Below are positions 46,737-56,699 of a DNA stretch of 64,000 bases, piece after piece (the stretch's first letter is position 1; the number at the start of each line of letters is the position of its first letter). The stretch comes from Adineta ricciae (Eukaryota; Rotifera; Eurotatoria; Adinetida; Adinetidae). The notes under the pieces are model-generated. The model was not told where the DNA came from and ran no database searches. It saw only the letters and a list, made by a program, of their open reading frames with translations. The stretch spans positions 62,001 through 126,000 of the forward strand of contig CAJNOJ010000001.1 of the NCBI GenBank assembly GCA_905250025.1, written 5' to 3'. The position numbers and the translations under genes are program-made.

Positions 46737-49183
46737 ATGTCAAAGTTTATCGATATGTTTTCTGGTGCACCGATAAAGTATATTGATGCTAGAAGGTTGG
46801 CAGAAGAAAATACATTCGATGAACCCAGGTCAACAAATCCGATGCTGGATCCGATCGGATCTGAGCACGGGATTGATCGACCTGGGAAGAGAAAGTTTTC
46901 GAGGTTTGTGAATATTGAAAATCTTGGAGAAATATTTCTCGTTTTACGTATATACTTAGTTATTGCATGAAGCTTTACAAATAAATGATCGATTTTGTAA
47001 TTCGTCAAAAAATACGAATATGGTTTCTGATCTTACATCACTTTCATTGGACGAAAAGGATGCTCTGGTGGAAATACAAATACACGAGTTAAGAATTAAT
47101 AGTTGGAAAGGCAGTGCAAATAAATTTGCAGGTAAAGGTTGTATTTTGTGAATCTCTTTCGATTAATACGAAACTGTTAGTTGCAGGTTGTGAATATCAT
47201 AGCATCCCAGGACGATGGTTCCTGAAGCAGGATTCCATGAATTTCCAACAAAATCCCTGAGGAAACTCGCTATTCCTGAGTGGAACCATCCCGAAAAATG
47301 CCAGGAATCAGACGGAGAGATGCAGTAACTGTTTCCGGTCCAAACCAGACAATTCCGGTCACCGGATCCGCTCATCGGGAATACTGCTTCCATGAAATCT
47401 CCGGAATATCACGGAACCGGCCGTTTCCGCGCCGGATTATCCAGCCTGGGATGTACTGATAATTGACCACTTTTTTGTCGATGTTTTGTGTCAACATTTA
47501 ATTCTGTCTATTTTAGTTGTGGAAGAAAGTTGTGGAGCTCTATCAAAAATGGGATATCAGCTGAACGCAAGCACACAAATGAAGTTAAATCATAATCTGT
47601 AAGTTTTATTGTGTCTTGCATCATCCCCGTTAAATCTATACCAACTCGAACTTTTGTTTTTAGTAAAACCATTGTGCAAAATACGTTAATTTCTTGTACG
47701 AACATGATCGAAATACTAAACATCAAAGGTAAGTAAACATATGAAAGAATAAGTAGTCGTTGTATTGATAATCATGCTCACTAAGTACATTGAGTAGTCG
47801 ATAAGTTCTTGCAACTCTTGATATCTCTTTAGAAAGAGTGCAATTATTCACTCTCTTTATGTCATACATTTGAGGTAGTTAATATGAACTAGGATAAAAA
47901 GCTCTATCGTCCTAAGTTATCCTATTGCTGTCTCGTTAAGATAGATATTCACAAAAAAGTCTTCTTTGCTATTAGCAAATTCTGACTACTTTTTGGATCC
48001 TATAACTTGAACGAATTTACCAAGCAATAAACAAATTAAATGAGACAGCTTTAGCAGATATCAGATTGAGTCTTAAACCCTAAATATTGGATGAAATATC
48101 ATTTGGATTTACGTATGATCAAAGAAACTAATGATTTATAAGCGATTTTCAATAATTACCGCATAGGATACCGGAAGATACCAGAGTCATGTTTACTATC
48201 TAGTACTTCTCATTGTATGTGATAATACTATACATAGTCTCGGTAATATTCGTAGAGTCAGGAAATGTTCAGTATTTTGTTTTTTTTCTACTCGAAAAAA
48301 TCAGTTCATTTGAATAAAGAATGACGAAAACATTGGATGTTTTTTAACTCTAAGGACATAGCAAGAGCTCTATATTTGTTCATTGTTTGTTTTTCACACT
48401 CTTCAGAAGGCATTTTAAAATGTACATTAAATAAGATACGGTCAGATGACTATGCGACAATTGTCAATTGTTTTCACGGGTAAAAGGTTTTACTTTTTTA
48501 GATATTCAACTTAAGAAAAAAAACAACTAAGTTAATGTTTTCTCATAATTCTCTCTCAGAATAATCTTTCTCAGAAAGTTCGACCTAGTATAAATGCGCG
48601 TGAGAAAGTCTGCCATTTTGAGTCTGTTGGAATGAAACTGCTTCGTCCGTGAAATAATTCATTTCTAGATGAGTTAAAGTGCTGACAATCGTTTTTCGAG
48701 ACAGCTTATCCTCATGAACTGATTTTGTGAAACACGACCTGGAAGGGAGTGTTGAAGGTTTATGGGTAGAAATTTGGACCCATCCCCCCCGGCACCCTCC
48801 TCCCCACAGACATGTAACCGACAGAGCCGAGAACCCCGTCACAGACCGTGATCGATAGCATCACCGTCTGGGATGCCAATGGCGTCGTGTTTCACATTTT
48901 TGTTCCGTAGGGATGGCGCTGAAAGCTTTTCTTGTAAGAAGTAACCTCATAATTCATGTTTCTTTTATATTTCAGAGTGAAAAAACAACGACAAAGTCGT
49001 TCCACATCGAAAACGTCAAGAATACGTAAAACAGCCTCGTCAACAATCATACCGCTTTCAACAGATACAACAACATCACGCGCTGCAGAAAATACTGTTC
49101 AAACATCCAATAGTTTAACTTCACTCACGTCGATGTTGAACAGCATCAATGATCAGCTATTCAACGTGGATGTATCAGTGTGA
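46737..49183 (+). CDS. unrecognised multi-exon gene, C-terminus altered by transposon insertion
   Basis: Exons that join in frame: 46737-46906 (MSKFIDMFSGAPIKYIDARR ... KRKFSRF), about 46960-47133 (LHEALQINDRF, SLSLDEKDALVEIQIHELRI), about 47517-47600 (VVEESCGALSKMGYQLNAST), about 47662-47727 (KTIVQNTLISCTNMIEILNI), and about 48978-49183 (KKQRQSRSTSKTSRIRK, SNSLTSLTSMLNSINDQLFN). The central part looks helical and soluble; the last exon is Ser/Thr rich and basic. The intact end would have read NVDVVPSQR-stop; the element at 49174 now makes it NVDVSV-stop. Two introns host other mobile-like inserts. I do not recognise the family. An acceptor-like TATTGTAG lies 23 bp before the ATG. The last junction, across a 1.25-kb intron, is the least certain. 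Confidence 0.5.
47203..47453. mobile_element. 251-bp GC-rich insert with CATCCCAGG terminal inverted repeats
   Basis: Bounded by CATCCCAGG at 47203-47211 and CCTGGGATG at 47445-47453. The inside is far richer in G and C than the surrounding intron (for example CCGGTCACCGGATCC and CGGAACCGGCCG). It has no coding capacity. No clear target duplication, so it may be an old non-autonomous transposon. Sits inside an intron of the gene at 46737. Confidence 0.6.
48726..48896. mobile_element. 171-bp GC-rich insert with 13-bp terminal inverted repeats
   Basis: Perfect inverted ends TGTGAAACACGAC (48726-48738) and GTCGTGTTTCACA (48884-48896). The interior is GC-rich with a C7 run near 48784 and contains GTCTGGGATGCC, which recalls the ends of the insert at 47203. 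No open frame. Lies in the last long intron of the same gene. Confidence 0.6.
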
Positions 49184-49544
49184 AGCTAGCACGAAGAAAC
49201 TGTGTATAAGCTAAAAACTTTTTTCCAGAGTTTGTCCGGTCCATAAAACCTAGTCCATTCGATTCAGAATTTAATTCTGCATCGAATGGTGGTATTTTTA
49301 TTCACCGGACAAATTTGGGGGAAAAGTTTAACCACATCTTTGTTTGCCTCATATAGGTCTATTTATGTTTCCGATCATTTTTTTCCCAAGTTTGTCCGGT
49401 GAATAAAAATACCACCATTCGATGCAAAATTAAATTCTGAATCGAATGGACTAGGTTTTATGGACCGGACAAACTCTGGAAAAAAGTTTTTAGCTTATAC
49501 ACAGTTTCTTCGTGCTAGCTCCTTCGTGCTAGCTTCACACTGAT
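49174..49544. mobile_element. 371-bp foldback MITE, hAT-like, with 8-bp target site duplication
   Basis: The ends are a perfect 23-bp inverted repeat starting ATCAGTGTGAAGCTAGCACG. The whole element folds back on itself: the left half (with TTTGTCCGGT ... ACCGGACAAA around CAGAATTTAATTCTG) is repeated in reverse on the right. The flanks are the 8-bp direct repeat GTGGATGT at 49166-49173 and 49545-49552. An 8-bp duplication is the mark of hAT-type transposases; the source transposase is not in the window. A second GCTAGC end repeat near 49510-49520 makes the right end partly doubled. High similarity of the two arms suggests recent insertion. Confidence 0.88.
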
Positions 49545-49887
49545 GTGGATGTGGTTCCTTCACAACGATAATCACTTGAACACTTTCTACTGTTTTCTCT
49601 CTCGCGTTTTTTTGTTGTTGTTGAAAAGAAGGGTGTATTGCAGAGCAAAAAAGGGTCGCTCTTCCCATCGGACTTCATCTCTTTTTCCATTCGGGACGAA
49701 CACGGTTCCTAACAAACACAAGTATTTTTCTGATAATATTGATGGGAATCATCTATTTTATTGACGAAATATACTTCGATAAAAAACAAATTCAAGAAAA
49801 TATTTATTTCTATTGTAGATGCATTTTCTTCTCACAAAAGCATAATCAACTTCATCTTTTAAGAAAAAGAAATCAGTCTAAACAAAA

Positions 49888-51990
49888 ATGGACCGACAAT
49901 CGACGACGTTCATATTGATGAAAATCATTCGAGACCTAAATCTTAGTACGAACACAGAAGTAACTTCATTTCGCTTCTTTTTCTTCTTCTTCGTACGAAT
50001 CCATTTAGGCTCGCGAACAACAACGTCGATTCGTCAATGAACGCTTTCAACGATCCAATACCAACATTGATCGTTCCATCAAGTCTTCCGCAACTGATTT
50101 AACCGAACTCATCGCAAACTTTTCCGATATCTACACTTCAATCGAACAATCAAAAAGTCGTGTTCAAAATGTTCGCGAACGCTTACGAGAATGTAAGAAC
50201 TTATTACTACTCAAACGACAAGACATCCGTAAACTATGGTTACTAACATCGGAACAGAATGCTCTCGTCAAAATCTACCAAAACATCGACGAATTAAAAC
50301 ATGTACCTGCTCGTTTACAATTCTACTTGAATAAACATTTGTATCTTCATGCATCTTTATTATTGTTAAAAGCAAAGGAACATCAAGAACTGCGTCTGAT
50401 CAATGCTTTAATTGACATCGACACACAGTTGAAAGATGAACGATTAAGCTTCGAACATCAACTACGAACAGAATTGATCAGTCAACTATTCGAAAAGCCA
50501 TGTCGAGATATTCTTGGCAACAAAAATGTCACCTCATCGTCAACAAATTCTTCGTTAACATCGAACAAAAATGATCATAATTATTTATCTCGAATTCGTG
50601 AAAATCGTCTGCTGAGAAAACAACTCGATCAAGATTTTGAGCTGGGAAAGTTATCATTTGAATTTCATTCATTAGCCATTATTCCTGATAAATACATGTT
50701 AGTTGATATTCGCCATCAAGCACCTGATCTTTATCTCGATGTTCTCTTACAGTCTTTATCAATTCTTTCACGTTTGAATGAAACACTCGAACACATCCAA
50801 AAACAATTACATGAACAATTCCATCGAATCGTGCAACGAACAACACAGCACATCGTCGATAACAATTTTGTGTTACATTCGAACAATTCACATCAAAGTC
50901 ATCTAATGAACAATCCTGATTGTCTTCGAGATCTGTTAGAAACATGCTATGAACAATTCAAGATTGTTGTGAAAAATATTGAATACGTCCTGAATGTGTT
51001 AAAATTGATTCAAGAACATCAAGCATCAGTGCAACTTCAACAAGATGCATATCTTCAAATACAAGCCGCAAAGAATCAACGAGGTATGGCGAATGATTCC
51101 GTTTCACCTTCTTAGGCTAATTCTCTTATTAAAAATTTAGATCTTAAAAATCATCAACGACAGGTTGTGTCATCCGTACCAAATACTATCCAGTTTGAAA
51201 TTCCGTATCTCTTTTCCATTGAACTCGTTTGGGAAACTCTTCAACAAGTTCTCAGCGAAGTCTTAAATGAATACATTGACTACAACAACACATTAGATAC
51301 ATCAGCATTGAATTCGTTGTTAATACCGAATGGAACTGATTACAACAATCATCATTCAGTTACTGACTTTTCACAATACTTAACGAAAAGAGCTCCACCC
51401 CNCTTGTTCTGTTTCTTGAAATTCGTCTTCATTGCTTTTATCATCTTTCATTATTATTTCGTAATGCTTCACATTATGCATCAGTCATCGATACAGATCC
51501 AGATGAAAATATCATGACATTGAATCGTGATCTAACACGTTTACAAGAAACATTACATTCAGCATTGAACGAAAAGAAGTTTCTGTTTCTTTTCCAAGGT
51601 CTTGGTTTTGTTTTAGCTACGATCTTAATTCGTTCGGCACCACGGTTTGTTCGTATTAGTGAGTCAGGTGTGACGAAAATGTGTCGAAATATCTTTGCCA
51701 TTGAACAAACATTAACACAAATTCGAACAGTTGGTGACGCTGAATTGATGCGTGCACATCGTTACTATGAATTATTGTATGCAACAAAACCAGATGAAAT
51801 CATTGGTGTGATCGAAGAACGTGGACCGGAATATACTGAACAAGATTATATACACTTATTACAATTGAAACATCGAAGTTTTCCGGCGAGTGAAAGTGGA
51901 AATTTTGATTTGAATAAATATGAACAAATGGTTCGCAAAGCACTTCATCCAAACAAAGTTGTGAATGGACAAACGAATGCAAAACATTAG
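49888..51990 (+). CDS. EXOC4: exocyst complex component Sec8, copy 2 (interrupted by assembly gap)
   Basis: Tethers secretory vesicles to the plasma membrane as part of the exocyst. Exon 1 starts MDRQSTTFILMKIIRDLNLS and joins at GTAACT ... TTTAG to AREQQRRFVNERFQRS, matching the Sec8 N-terminus. Next come 'LLLLKRQDIRKLWLLTSEQ' and KHLYLHASLLLLKAKEHQEL. After an intron near 51083-51139 the frame continues to 'SQYLTKRAPP', where a single N (51402) stands. Directly after it the sequence resumes at LVLFLEIRLHCFYHLSLLF, then RISESGVTKMCRNIFAIEQ and the C-terminus 'YYELLYATKPDEIIGVIEER' ... NAKH. About 350-370 codons of the middle are missing; the rest is intact, so I read it as a working gene with a gap, not a pseudogene. 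Confidence 0.85.
51402..51402. other. assembly gap marker (single N)
   Basis: The only ambiguous base seen in the window. The protein jumps by roughly 350 residues across it when compared with Sec8 and with copy 1, so about 1.1 kb is missing at this point. Confidence 0.85.
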
Positions 51991-52179
51991 AGAATGTTTA
52001 GTTATGCTTTTCTTCTTTTGTTATTTAACGAGATTTTTATGATTATTAAGATTTTATATAAATTAGAAGAAAATTTGAAAAATGCTTTTTTTTCCTCATT
52101 ATTATCATTGTATTTATTGTTAATTTGATTGACATTCCATAAAACATTTAATTAATGCAAATCGGTTTCTTTTTCTTTC

Positions 52180-52181
52180 AG
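52180..52181 (+). promoter_or_regulatory. splice acceptor just upstream of IER3IP1 ATG
   Basis: Pyrimidine tract TTTCTTTTTCTTTCAG ends 7 bases before the ATG. With no upstream coding exon, it is either a 5'-UTR intron end or a spliced-leader acceptor. Confidence 0.6.
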
Positions 52182-52188
52182 ATCTGAT

Positions 52189-52565
52189 ATGGGATTCTCT
52201 TTCTATAGTGTAATTGAAGCAGCTCTACTGTGCATTAATGCAGTAGCGATTCTGAATGAACAGAGACTTCTGTCCAGATGTAAAAGAAACTCGAATTGAA
52301 ATCAACGAATTTTCTATTCGTTCGTCGGTTTCTTTTTTAGTCGGTGAAAGTGGAAATCAATACACGACTGGTTACGCTGATGAATTTCATCAGACCGGAG
52401 GAGCGAAACAACAATTACTTACTTTAATTCGATCTGTTCGAACAGTGATGCGAGGTAAAATAATCTGATTTGTTATTCCAATCATCGAATGAATTTTGTT
52501 TGATTTTAGTTCCATTAATTGCTTTTAATATTGTAACGATTCTGTTTCTTGTTTTATTCGGTTAA
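52189..52565 (+). CDS. IER3IP1: IER3IP1/Yos1 ER-Golgi transport protein
   Basis: Very small membrane protein needed for ER-to-Golgi transport with Yip1-type partners. Three exons. The start MGFSFYSVIEAALLCINAVA is the conserved first membrane helix, followed by ILNEQRLLSR. Intron 1 (GTAAAA ... TTTTTTAG) joins to FGESGNQYTTGYADEF; 'QQLLTLIRSVRTVMR' is the conserved block. After intron 2 (GTAAAA ... TTTTAG), VPLIAFNIVTILFLVLFG forms the second helix and the stop is at 52565. Length about 80 residues, as in other animals. The middle loop is slightly longer than the human one. Lies 198 bp after the EXOC4 stop and 55 bp before the LIN7 start. Confidence 0.92.
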
Positions 52566-52615
52566 TAATTGAATTGGTGATCGGTTATTTCTTTCTTGTT
52601 TTCTTGGTATATTTC

Positions 52616-52617
52616 AG
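52616..52617 (+). promoter_or_regulatory. splice acceptor just upstream of LIN7 ATG
   Basis: TTTCTTGTTTTCTTGGTATATTTCAG followed by ATA and the ATG. Only 55 bp separate the previous stop from this start, too short for a usual promoter, which favours trans-splicing. Confidence 0.65.
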
Positions 52618-52620
52618 ATA

Positions 52621-53300
52621 ATGTCTGAAGCCACAGGTGAATCGTCACTTCATTTAGAAGAAGATGTAAAACGAGCTATCGTTCTTCTCGATCGTCTACG
52701 TACAACGAGCGAAATTCCTGAAGCGAAATTACTTGAATTACAACGTATCTTCCAAAGCGATTTCTTTAATGCGGTTCTTGAAGTCTATGAAAAAATTTAT
52801 GAAACAGTACAGATCTCTGGTTCGCCAGAAGTTCGAGCTAATGCGACGGCTAAAGCCACTGTGAGTTCAACTGAATGATTTGCATTGTAGGATCACTACG
52901 TTTTGTTCCTCGTTAGGTTGCTGCTTTTGCTGCTAGCGAAGGTCATTCACATCCACGTGTTATCGAATTGCCCAAAACTCAAGAAGGTCTGGGATTTAAT
53001 GTAATGGGTGGCCGTGAACAAAATTCTCCGATCTATATTTCGCGTATAATTCCAAATGGTGTTGCTTGGAAGCATGGCGGATTGAAAAAAGGCGATCAAC
53101 TATTGTCTGTTAATGGTGTTTCAGTTGAGAATGAATATCATGAGAAAGCTGTTGAATTACTCAAACAAGCGCAAGGCAGTGTGAAGTTAGTTGTACGCTA
53201 TTCGCCACAGGTTTTAATCGAAATGGAAAATCGGTTCGAAAAACAACGTACAGCACGAAAACCACCAGCACCAGCATCAACTTCACCTACAAATAAATAA
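52621..53300 (+). CDS. LIN7: LIN7 (Veli/MALS) polarity scaffold
   Basis: Adaptor that links receptors and channels to the CASK/Mint or Crumbs complexes at junctions and synapses. Two exons, 52621-52860 and 52917-53300; 207 residues. The L27 domain is residues about 10-65 ([40 protein letters not shown]). The PDZ domain is about 93-175 with the carboxylate-binding loop 'GLGFNVMGG', then [19 protein letters not shown] and [15 protein letters not shown]. The tail is Pro/Ala/Ser rich. All residues expected of a working PDZ are present. In a close same-strand series between IER3IP1 and CCS. Confidence 0.96.
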
Positions 53301-53507
53301 CCTTTATTCAGATTACTATATATCTATCATGTGTTTATTCTTCTATTCAATACCTGATTTTGCTTTCTCCAATAGTTAAACCTCTTCTTCTTCTTCTTCT
53401 TATTTTGCGTACCTTTAATCTGTCATATAATCTCGTTGTTCTATTTGTCGGAATCGAATAGAGAATTGAATACTTATAATAGAAATTCTGTATCTTGCAC
53501 TTATTTT

Positions 53508-53509
53508 AG
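53508..53509 (+). promoter_or_regulatory. splice acceptor just upstream of CCS ATG
   Basis: TTGCACTTATTTTAG ends 9 bases before the ATG, as with the two preceding genes. Confidence 0.5.
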
Positions 53510-53518
53510 ACAAAAAAT

Positions 53519-54515
53519 ATGACTGAAACGACACCAACAGTTAGTACTAAGGTAAAAACGCCTTTCCGAGATTTACTTGCCCGATAATGAAATGTGCATT
53601 TGATTTTTTAGCTCGAATTTCTGGTGGATTTTAATCAACAAGAACAAGCCGATCGATTGCGAAAACTACTAACTGATCGTAAAGGTAGACAAGACATATT
53701 TGCACGCTTCGCATGATCACAGAAATCTCTTCTAGACATTACACATATTGATATTGATCCATCATCGAAACGTGTTGTACTGGACACAACAGAACAATCA
53801 TCAAAAATTCAAAAATTAATTGAACAGTCTTTGAACACAAATGCTGTGCTTTTAGGCACTGGTAAGGAACAACTTTGATTTTCGAAAGTAGTTATATCTA
53901 TATCATGGACTCAATAGGAAAATCTGCCGGTGCAGCCGCTGTTTCTGCGCTTTACAGTAATATCAATCGACCATTTGAACGTCGTGTTCATGGTTTAGTT
54001 CGATTTATTCAGGCTGATGACGAACAATGTATCATCGAAGGGACGATCGATGGTCTTTTACCAAATTCACCTGCGAAGATTAATATTCATGAATATGGGG
54101 ATCTCTCGAACGGATGCGATAGGTATTCCTCATATTTACCTAATGAATGTGTTCAGCTCCATTGTTTAGTTGTGGCGACCATTATCAACCGTCGAAACCT
54201 TCTAATGGATCAAACGGTGTTCTTGGGCAAGTGATGACTGATGAAAGTGGAACCGCTGACTTTCGTTTGCTCAGAACTCATTTACATGTACCCGATCTCA
54301 TTGGGCGATCATTCGTAGTTCAAACTTCTGATTCTCAGTAGGTTTTTTTTCTGATAGGAAAATAGAAAACTGATTTGAGTTTTTAATATAGACGTGTTGC
54401 TTGCGGTATTATCGCACGATCTGCTGGCATTTTCGAAAATACAAAACGACTCTGTGCTTGTTCCGGTGCTACGGTTTGGCAAGAACGACAAGATGTTAAA
54501 AAAAGTTTTCAATAA
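53519..54515 (+). CDS. CCS: copper chaperone for superoxide dismutase
   Basis: Delivers copper and forms the disulfide in SOD1 in the cytosol. About six exons. The start gives [11 protein letters not shown], then domain [21 protein letters not shown], which keeps the HMA fold pattern but lacks MxCxxC. Domain II matches [13 protein letters not shown], '[20 protein letters not shown]' and [14 protein letters not shown]. An intron (GTATTC ... TGTTTAG, 47 bp) then joins to [14 protein letters not shown]; the frame read straight through is false. The block '[20 protein letters not shown]' and IGRSFVVQ follow. The last exon '[19 protein letters not shown]' ends with CAC in [17 protein letters not shown], the domain III CxC motif. 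Several SOD metal ligands are changed (see finding). Confidence 0.9.
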
Positions 54516-54719
54516 ATTTTTAATAGTATCGTTTTTATTTACATTACAGCCACAGATCTATTTTTACTATGTGATCATATTTGTTTTATTTTGAACAAAT
54601 ATCAAAAAAAAGTCAAGCGCTTTCCAAAAAATAAAATAGGAACGTTAACATACATTTTTTAAAAATAAGCATGCAATGCCGAGATGTATATTGATGATCG
54701 AATAATGAATTGAAAATAC

Positions 54720-55310
54720 AATCATTCAGATTACGAGGATCACCTGAACAATGAAAGTTATGGCGATCTCTTGAGCGGATGTGATAGGTATTCCTTATAT
54801 TTACCCGATGAATGTGGTCAGTTTCCTTGTTTACAACCGTTGAAATTGTCTAATGAGTCAAACGATGTTCTCGGTCAAGTGATGACTGATAAAAAACGGA
54901 ACCGTTGATTTGTGTTTGCTCAGAACTTGTTTCCGTGTATTTGATCTTATTGGACCATCATTTGTAGTTCTAATCTATGACTCTCAGCGAGTTCTTTTGT
55001 TTGTGAGACTGTCAAAGAAAAAGAATACTATCTTTTTGCGTAGACGTGCCGCTTTCGATGTTATCGCGTGATGGGCTGGCGTTTTTGTAAATACAAAGCG
55101 TATCGATACTTGTTTTGCAGATACTGATTGGCAGGAATGTAGACCAGAATATACTGGATAAAGTTACATACACTTATTTCAATTGAAACATCGAAGTTTT
55201 CTGGCAAGCGAAAGTGGAAATTTTGCTCCGAATCAATACGAACAAATGGTTTGCAAAGCACTTCATCCAAATAAAGTTGTGCATAGATAAACGAATGCAA
55301 AGATTAGAGA
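54720..55310 (+). pseudogene. chimeric pseudogene: CCS 3' half fused to EXOC4 3' end
   Basis: 54740-55130 follows the CCS sequence 54080-54480 (YGDLLSGCD, QVMTD, FVNTKR) including the intron, with stops and small indels. At about 55135 it switches to the EXOC4 C-terminus (RPEYTG-stop, YIHLFQLKHRSFLASESGNF, KALHPNKVV). Both halves carry stop codons. The order CCS then EXOC4 is the reverse of the intact series, as expected from a tandem copy that later lost the genes between. Confidence 0.85.
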
Positions 55311-55313
55311 ATA

Positions 55314-55706
55314 TTGATGTCTTTTACGAAAATGAGTAAAATTTGGAAAGAATCACTTGGACTAAGATATTTTTTTCTAGATGAATCTTTTCTACTGCAG
55401 AAAGGAAGGAATTATTCTAAAAGTATCGAAAGTTTGGAGAAAATTGTTCTCTATCGAAGAACTTATAAGTACGCAGTGCAATGTCCAAGAGTAATAAAGC
55501 AAATGAAAAATCATGCGATGAAGTTCATGAAAAGTCGAATCCCGGAAGATAACTCTGGAAGCCGTGTTCCGTCTATTTCTGGCAATATACCTTCAGGAAA
55601 CGGTCAGAATCTAGCTGAAAGAACTGGTGATCATTTCCGTTTATCGGTTACAGGTCAGCACTGTCAAACTCGAAATTTGAATTCAATTATTCAACTATCT
55701 GTTTAA
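55314..55706 (+). CDS. unsupported open frame, 130 aa
   Basis: Open frame starting MMSFTKMSKIWKESLGLRYF, basic, with a Gly/Ser/Asn-rich middle (DNSGSRVPSISGNIPSGNGQ). It has no domain, no splice context and directly follows a pseudogene. The second half is richer in G and C than its surroundings and may be part of an old insert. Kept only as a weak candidate. Confidence 0.2.
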   Translation: MMSFTKMSKIWKESLGLRYFFLDESFLLQKGRNYSKSIESLEKIVLYRRTYKYAVQCPRVIKQMKNHAMKFMKSRIPEDNSGSRVPSISGNIPSGNGQNLAERTGDHFRLSVTGQHCQTRNLNSIIQLSV

Positions 55707-55772
55707 CTATTCGAGTATTCAACACTCTCTACATGGAAGAACGTTTTAATGACAGATAATAAGCTTTGATTG

Positions 55773-56699
55773 TTATTTTCTGGGAGTTTTTCTATACGAC
55801 TGGTTGGAGCTGTTGGTTCGTTTTAGTTTATTGGCATCTATTTCATGAATAACAACATTTGATTCTGGAGGAGTTGCGCTTGATGATGAGGGCTTCTGAT
55901 TTTCCAATCGAGGCTCAACAGTGATAGGGTTCGATGAAACAGGAATTGGTTCTACAACTGAAAATTACGATACTGATCACAAGTAGGAAGGCAAAAGATA
56001 GTTCGTACCTGTAACTGTCGGTCTAGATGGTGTTAGAAGAGAAATATCTGACACATGTATCATTGCGATGATGCTAGCTGGCAATGATCCTATGAAAGGA
56101 GTAAAGTCAATGAACTCTGTAGTACAAAAGCGAGAAAATGTACCGATAATGGATCGGTTCGAGGGTGTATCTGGCGGCCGACAACATGGACAGATTGTAT
56201 CATATAAGACTTTGCATGTGCCAGATAGGAATTGTGTGATTTTATTTGACATCCATATGTTAAATTGATGAATACGACGAAATAGCCATGTTTTCTCGCA
56301 CAATACACAACAAGCACCACATAAAGCAACTGAATGAACAATTGATTCAGGTAAACCTGTAATTTTACTTAAAGCCGACGTAATAAGTGACGAACACGGT
56401 GCATTATAATGTGTAATCCATGCAAGTAGAAGAAAAATTACAATAATAAATGATATAATATAAACAGCCGATGCCAGAGTTGTGAGATCATCGACAAGTG
56501 ATGATGGAAGTGGAATAGGTTCATTTTGAAAGAAGTTTGTCGAACCATCGCTTGTTGAATTATCAGCTTGATCAATATCAAAGGATGAAATAGAACGTAT
56601 CTTGCGAAAAAGATGTACCTGATCAGAATTCTCTTGAATAGATTGTCTTGGTAAAAAGATGAATATAACAAATAAGAAAACACTGAAGTCAGAATACAT
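55773..56699 (-). CDS. unrecognised single-pass membrane protein with Cys-rich segment
   Basis: Start at 56699 gives a signal peptide (MYSDFSVFLFVIFIFLP); an in-frame ATG at 56738 would only lengthen it. The next region is polar and Ser/Asp rich, then comes a membrane helix 'AVYIISFIIVIFLLLAWITH'. After it a Cys-rich stretch (ALCGACCVLCEKTWLFRR, YDTICPCCRPPD) may be palmitoylated or bind metal. An intron (GTACGA ... TTTCAG, near 56009-55962) leads to a Pro/Ser-rich tail VVEPIPVSSNPITVEPRL ending RKTPRK at 55773. I do not recognise the family. Convergent with the pseudogene block to its left. Confidence 0.6.

Noticed and set aside
49543..49764. ORF MWMWFLHNDNHLNTF following the MITE
   Set aside because: It begins in the target duplication and continues into untranslated sequence; no homology or splice support.
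50679..50945. Minus-strand ORF within EXOC4
   Set aside because: Antisense to strongly conserved Sec8 coding sequence.
53875..54234. Reading CCS straight through to [13 protein letters not shown]
   Set aside because: That part is an intron; removing 47 bases restores SCGDHYQP in frame with the SOD-like domain.
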